In this document: positions 58,651 to 64,000 of the stretch, piece after piece | Position numbering within the stretch: the first letter of the stretch is position 1 | Layout: each line of letters opens with the position of its first letter | Assembly: GCF_002878395.1 (NCBI RefSeq) | Contig: NC_061115.1 | Coordinates: 214,974,034-215,038,033, forward strand | Length of the DNA stretch: 64,000 nucleotides | Origin: Capsicum annuum | Taxonomy: Eukaryota > Streptophyta > Magnoliopsida > Solanales > Solanaceae | Reading direction: 5' to 3' | Notes under the pieces: generated by a model | Database searches by the model: none | The model's input: the letters and a program-made list of their open reading frames with translations, nothing else | Told to the model about the DNA's origin: nothing | Position numbers and translations under genes: made by a program

Positions 58651-58829
58651 AAATAAATTATGATAGATAGCAAATATAGAATCATGAATTATAGAGAGAG
58701 AGAGAGAAAGGCAAACTATAAAGATAAAAAAACATGGCTAAAATTCATATTGAAACAAAGGAGATGTATAGTCACCAGTAGTAATCTAGTTGTTGAAATT
58801 TCCTTTGTGTTGGTTTCTGTAATTAATAA

Positions 58830-58905
58830 GAAGTGGTCCAATTGGCTATACAAAAAGTCTAATGGGACCATTGATCGTTACAAGCTGGTAGCCCAAGGCT
58901 TCAAA
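58830..58905 (+). pseudogene. Possible Ty1/copia reverse-transcriptase scrap
   Basis: The translation KKWSNWLYKKSNGTIDRYKL followed by VAQGF resembles the start of the copia RT domain (W-hydrophobic-K...DG-I-RYKARLVAKGF). Only about 25 residues are recognisable. Confidence 0.4.
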
Positions 58906-59214
58906 AAAAAAAAGATACTATTTATTTCATTTCAATTAGTTTGTATTATTTTCTTTTTAGTTCACTTTAAACGAATGTACCAACTTTCCGTACAACATGT
59001 TAAAGGACCATAAGAAGATATTTTGATACATATTTTTAGTTTGCAGCTGGAAGGAGTGTTTTGTTGAGTTATTTGTGCTAGCTAGTAGTCAATTGTAGAA
59101 CTATGTACTGTGTTGTGTGGTAGTTTTGTTTATGTTATTATCTGTCAACTTTTACCACCTATTATTTCTTACACTTATACAATATTTCTTTTTCTAGATT
59201 GTTTTTATCGTAAG

Positions 59215-59320
59215 CCGTGGATCTATCGAAAAAAGCTAGTCTCTCTGCCTCATCTCTGATGTAGTAGTATGAATTGCATATACTATTTTTCCAGACCCTA
59301 TTTTATAGGAATATAATGAT
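59215..59320 (+). repeat. Degraded TS-type SINE 3' remnant
   Basis: GGATCTATCGAAAAAAGCTA, CTCTGCCTCATC, GCATATACTATTTTTCCAGA, CCCTATTTTATAGGAATATA: the SINE 3' signature with many changes and no GTT tail. Confidence 0.5.
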
Positions 59321-60084
59321 TGTATTTTTAGTTTGCAGCTAGGTATTTAGTTTTTTTATAATTTTAATTTTCGGGTCAAGTTAAATTCTGACAAAAAAAA
59401 ATTGACACCAAAAAAAATATGTGACCAATGAGTACGCGTAGCTTGTCAAATGGGCCGGGTTGACCCGAACCTGCCCATTTTAGAAAATCGGCCCGTTTTG
59501 ACCCAACCCGGTCAGCCCATGGGCTGTAGGGTACCGGGTCCCAGGTCGGTTTATTTTTTTGATTGGGACCGGTTAACCCGGTCAGGGCCCACCGGTTAAC
59601 CGTCCTGGTTTTGGTTTTTTTAAAAAAATTGAGTTTTGGACCATTGGGCCCAAACTAGCCATTGACCAACGGCTATATAGCCATTTTTGGGTCCAAACGG
59701 CTAGTTTGGCCTTTTTTATTAAAAAAATAAAATTACTTTTAAAAAAAAAATTTAACCCCAAAAAAATTCCTATAAATACCCTACACTTTCAAATCATTTT
59801 CCACACAATTTTTCATTCTCTCAATTCTCATTCTCTCTCAAATCCCAATTCTCAATTCTCAAACATTCTATATATTTAATTTTCTAAAGCGCTCACTTTA
59901 ATTTTTTTATTTTCCGATTACAAAGTACGAGTGAAAGTTTCTAAAGTCGCAACCTTTGGATACTTCCAAACTTTGGTATTGTCGTTTCATCTCTTACGTT
60001 TAATTTTTAATTTGTGTATTAATTGTTGAATATTTAATTTTATTATATTTGTGTATTTTGAATTTTTTTAGTTTAATTTATATT

Positions 60085-60869
60085 ATGGATAAATTAAGAA
60101 ACCTCGCTACTAAAGGTGTTAAAACTTTTATCCCGGAAGCGGTAGTGATAGTAAAAAGCGAATTACTAATGGTAGAGGTACTTCAAGTAGTAGATATACC
60201 CGTGTGCCTCCGGCACCGCTTAGTCAACGTTTTGAGGAAGAAGTAGGCGTACCTGTAGGTGTAGGTGCCCACAATATGGATTATGTAGAAGCTCAGGAAA
60301 ATTACGGTATAGAAGAAGAAAATGAAGTAGATGCGGTTAATTTAGATGAAGATGGTGAAAATATTGGTGAGACACCCGCAGTAGAAAATGCTAATGTTAG
60401 ATCTGAATCAGTTAATCTCCCTCTCCGTCCTCCACGTGCCCCAAGAGTTCGTAAAACAACTAGTATTGCATGGCAACTTTTTGAACGTATATCAGATACT
60501 GAGGTGCAATACAATATTCGTCAACAAATATATAAGCATAAAAGAGGAAGCAGGCAAGAGGGTACGGGTACGTTAATGAGACATATAGGTGATGTTCACG
60601 AAAGAGAGTTAAATATTGCACGAAGTGGTGCGGATGTTGGTGGGCCAACGCAAACTAGAATGGACCCAGCAACCGGTCAGGTAATAAAGAAGCATAATAA
60701 ATTGAGGGACCGGAAAGAAATAGCTAAAATGATAGCTTTGGGCTGTTTGCCTTTTAGTTTTCCTTCGTCTGATGCCTTTATTCATTATATTCAAGCAATT
60801 TATAATCCTATGTTTAATAGTATTCCTAGAAGTACTTGTCGGACCGATATTTTTAGACTTTATTCATAA
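60085..60869 (+). pseudogene. hAT transposase N-terminus with damaged BED zinc finger
   Basis: Translation starts MDKLRNLATKGVKTFIPEA at 60085. A frameshift near 60140 moves the frame to the one carrying RITNGRGTSSSRYTRVPPAP (about 60160) and the acidic stretch EENEVDAVNLDEDGENIGE. The BED-type finger follows (WQLFERISDTEVQYNIRQQ, then IYKHKRG...GTGTLMRHIGDVHE). Both expected zinc-binding cysteines are replaced (Tyr and Arg in QYNIRQ, codons TAC and CGT, each one transition from Cys), while the two histidines remain. The frame continues KLRDRKEIAKMIALGCLPFS and stops at 60869. Confidence 0.82.
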
Positions 60870-60889
60870 TATTATTTTTATTTATCAAC

Positions 60890-62450
60890 ATTGTTAAAAC
60901 ATATTCAATGTAGAATGTCCCTAACTTCTGATCTTGGGCGTGCTGTAAATAAAAATGATTATTTAACTATTACTTGTCACTGAATAGATAGTAGTTTTAC
61001 TATGCAAAAACATAATCTTGCTTTTTAATATGATGAAGATCATAAACATACTGGAGATTTTATTGTTGATTCGATTGCTAAAGTTGCAGAATTTTATGGT
61101 ATCGAAAATAAAATCTTATGTATTGCTTTTGATAATGCTTCTAACAACAAGACTGCTATAACAAAATTAAAATCTAAGCTATCTCCGATGTTACCTGAAA
61201 TTTTTCATATTAAGTGTGCATGTCATAGATATAATTTAATTGTAAGAGATGGTTTTGAGTTTTTTGAGTTTTATATTGAAAAAATTCGGCTTGCCGTTGG
61301 TTTTATTCAAGGAAATAATCGTAGAAGTAGAATTAGAGACTTTAAACTTAAATGTAAACAAAATGAACTTGCACCGATATTAATGCCTGAAGAATGTGAA
61401 ACTAGATGGAATCCTATGTATGATTTTTTAAAAACTTGTTATAAATATAGAGTTCCTATTACACTATCTTTTAACCAATATTGTGTTTCGTTTGCTGATT
61501 CTGCTGATTACATGTTACATGATTCTGATTGGGTTGTAATTAATGATCTTGTTAAGTTTTTGGAAAAAATTTATATAGCTACGGTTGAATTTTTCGGTGC
61601 TTATTATCCTACTGTTTGTAATATTTTGACATATATAGCCGATATTTCTGGATTGCTCAAAGAATACAAAAATAATGAAGTTTACAAAGATGTTGTTGGT
61701 GTCATGTTTGCTAAATTTAAAAAATATATTTTTTTTATTCTCCCTATTTACTTGGTTGGTGCTATGCTTAATCCGTGCATGAAATATAATACTATGTGCC
61801 AGTTTAGTACTATTATTTATGCTAACTTAGAAATAAATACTAAAAATGATTCTCAACAAGTACAACCTGATTTGTGGACGGGTATGGGAGATGCGAATGA
61901 ATACATAGATAGATTATATAATCACTATGCTGATTTAGTTGATTTAACCGTACCTACAAATGTCACTCCAATTGTCGCACCTCATCCTCCCGAGGAGCCA
62001 TCATCTTCTAAAAAGTTGGCATATAGTGATTTTTCTGATCACTTTTATGATTTAAATTGTTGGAACAGTGTCGAGGAGGGAGCTTATACATCAACTTATT
62101 GAGAAGAGCTTAAGTATTATCTCCGGTCGCCGCTAGAGGATCGCAGACGACGGATCAACGCGTTGGATTGGTGGAGGAGTAATAAAACACAATAAACTGT
62201 GCTTTCAAGATTAGCTAGAGATATTTTGAATGTTCCAATGTCAACCGTAGCATCGGAGAGTGTTTTTAGTCAAGGACGACAACAACTTGGAGCCAACCGA
62301 CATTCATTGGGAAGCAATGCAATGAATGTTCTCGTTTGCCTCGGAGATTGGATTAGAGCCGAATGAAGAAATCAAGGAATGGAAGTGGAGCCGAACGACG
62401 AGCAGAGACTTAAAGAAATTATGACTTCACGGGAGAACTCAGCATAATCA
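60890..62450 (+). pseudogene. hAT transposase catalytic region and dimerisation domain
   Basis: In-frame with stops at about 60981 and 61027. Motifs are TGDFIVDSIAKVAEFYGIEN, FDNASNN (a conserved catalytic-region Asp), and HIKCACHRYNLIVRDG (C..H motif). Then comes PEECETRWNPMYDFL with the conserved R-W, open from 61188 to 62102. The hAT C-terminal dimerisation domain is at about 62130-62365: LDWWRSN, LSRLARDILNVPMSTVASES, FSQGRQQLG, VCLGDWIRAE, with stops at 62102, about 62194 and 62364. It cannot make a full protein. Confidence 0.85.
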
Positions 62451-62639
62451 AGTCCAGTGCATGATTTTGCCCCCGTTGACTTTGACTATCCTATGCAAGT
62501 TTCCGTTAATATTAACATGAATGAGTTGAAAAAAATGATGCAAAATTTATAGATTTTTCATTCATGTAAATTCTAAATTTTGGATCATTTTGCAATAAAT
62601 AAAATTCAACATTCATTCATTTCTTAATCCTTACTTTGT

Positions 62640-64000
62640 AATTTTTTTCATTTAATGATTTAAATTGAATTTCTAGTTTAAATTATAAACTTAGTTTTAA
62701 TATATTATTAATTTACTATTATGTATTATACTATTATTAATTTATTATATTAAGTAGCATATGTTTTATTTAAAATAGTGTATATATGTGTATATATTTT
62801 CTAAAATAGTATATATTTAATGTATACATGTGTATATGTTTTATAAATTAGTGTATAACTATATATATAGTGTGTGTATATATTGTNNNNNNNNNNNNNN
62901 NNNNNNNNNNNNNNNNNNNNNNNNNNNNNNNNNNNNNNNNNNNNNNNNNNNNNNNNNNNNNNNNNNNNNNNNNNNNNNNNNNNNNNATACTATTATTAAT
63001 TTATTATATTAAGTAGCATATGTTTTATTTAAATAGTGTATATATGTGTATATATTTTCTAAAATAGTATATATTTAATGTATACATGTGTATATGTTTT
63101 ATAAATTAGTGTATAACTATATATATAGTGTGTGTATATATTGTAGTATATTTTATTTAAAGTAGTACGTATATATTGAATGGTATGTATATATGTATAT
63201 ATATCTTCTATAAACATATATATTTAACGTATACATGTGTATATTTGTGGATAACTATATATATAGTGTGTCTATATATTGTAGTATATATATATTGTAG
63301 TATGTTTTATTTAAAGTAGTACGTATATATTGAATGATATGTATATATGTGTATATATCTTCTATAGACGTATATATTTAACATATACACGTGTATATGT
63401 TTTATAAATTAGTATATAACTATATATATAGTGTGTGTATATATTGTAGTATATTTTATTTAAAGTAGTAGTATATATTGAATGGTACGTATATATGCAT
63501 ATATATCTTCTATAGAAGTATATATTTAACGTATACATGTGTATATGTTTTATATATTAGTGTATAACTATATATATAGTGTGTGTATATATTGTAGTAT
63601 ATATATATTGTAGTATATTTTATTTAAAATAGTATGTATATATTGAATGGTACGTATATATGTGTATATATCTTCTATAGACGTATATATTTAACATATA
63701 CATGTGTATATGTTTTATAAATTAATATATAACTATATATATAGTGTGTATGTATATATTGTATTATATTTTATTTAAAGTAGCATGTATATATTGAATG
63801 GTACGTATATACGTGTATATATCTTCTATAGACATATATATTTAATGTATACATGTGTATAGGTTTTATAAATTAGTATATAACTATATATATAGTGTGT
63901 GTATAAATTGTAGTATATATGTTGTAGTATATTTTATTTAAAGTAGTATGTATTTATTGAATGGTACGTATATATGTGTATATATCTTCTATAGACGTAT
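62640..64000. repeat. ~150-bp AT-rich tandem repeat, runs off the window
   Basis: The marker AAATTAGTGTATAACTATAT recurs (with variants) at about 62845, 63103, 63245, 63405, 63553, 63718 and 63868, giving periods of about 147-164 bp. Each unit has TATATATAGTGTGTGTATAT, TTTTATTTAAAGTAGTA, GAATGGTACGTATATA and TCTTCTATAGACGTATA. At least seven units are present. The array is almost entirely A/T plus TG steps. Confidence 0.85.
62887..62986. other. Assembly gap, 100 N, with duplicated flanks
   Basis: Exactly 100 N. The 160 bp before it (62727-62886) and the 158 bp after it (62987-63144) are nearly identical (one A-run indel), so the gap may be spurious. Confidence 0.95.

Larger units (their letters stand above)
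59430..62560 (+). mobile_element. Decayed hAT (Ac-like) DNA transposon
   Basis: A GC-rich promoter-side region with GGGCCGGGTTGACCCG and GGTTAACCCGGTCAGGGCCC motifs (59450-59610) precedes a TATA-like CTATAAATACCC (59771), a CT-rich leader and a degenerate transposase gene. Outer inverted termini were not found; the right end may lie beyond the tandem repeats. Confidence 0.7.

Overview
The window is nuclear DNA of a flowering plant, most likely a member of the Solanaceae. The evidence is Ty3/gypsy elements of the Ogre/Tat lineage, remnants resembling the 3' part of the TS SINE family (GTTGTTG ends), an endogenous pararetrovirus resembling the solendovirus-like copies known from tobacco and tomato relatives, and many hAT-type MITEs. 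The only intact-looking host gene is an intronless class-3 lipase (phospholipase A1-I type) at 16081-17472 on the minus strand. Almost everything else is transposable-element DNA. Three runs of exactly 100 N (33843, 55935, 62887) are assembly gaps, and all three fall inside repeats.

Layout. 1-1903 is the right part of an LTR from an Ogre-related element. 1904-13121 is Ogre-1, an 11.2-kb copy that has lost most of pro and all of RT, RNase H and integrase. 13122-14193 is one arm of an inverted repeat. 14194-18433 holds two nested hAT MITEs, the lipase gene and a TAGGGGTGTACA-type hAT repeat. From 18434 a stack of insertions begins: a palindromic MITE contains a second MITE (18936-37846), which contains a hAT-like element (19143-37075, 8-bp target duplication), which contains Ogre-2 (20610-37009, 16.4 kb, 5-bp target duplication CCGAC).

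37953-47226 is a 9.3-kb CACTA element with TGT target duplications. It carries broken pieces of two host genes, SRP72 and a SWEET sugar transporter, plus a LINE fragment. The 13.1-14.2 kb arm preserves the matching empty site. 47227-48840 is the remainder of the second inverted-repeat arm, followed by a cluster of SINE-like remnants.

49250-56578 is a large foldback element whose left arm is split by 5.7 kb of pararetrovirus DNA (about 49318-55036). The viral DNA has a broken pol gene, one uninterrupted transactivator-like ORF of 411 codons, a promoter, a run of small ORFs and a tRNA-Met primer site present at both ends in opposite orientations. 59.4-62.6 kb is a decayed hAT transposase gene, and the window ends in a roughly 150-bp AT-rich tandem repeat.

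How the parts relate. Apart from the lipase, no set of genes here works as a pathway. The order of events can be read from the nesting. The inverted-repeat arms came first. MITEs, the hAT-like element and Ogre-2 were then added to one arm, and CACTA was added separately to that same arm. Ogre-1 lies at the outer edge of the other arm. Two observations stand out. The first is a conserved RNA-structure-like module in all five Ogre-type LTRs, ending in an 11-base copy of the start of the primer binding site, with one compensatory base-pair change. The second is the host-gene cargo of the CACTA element. Identity estimates and alignments were made by eye.
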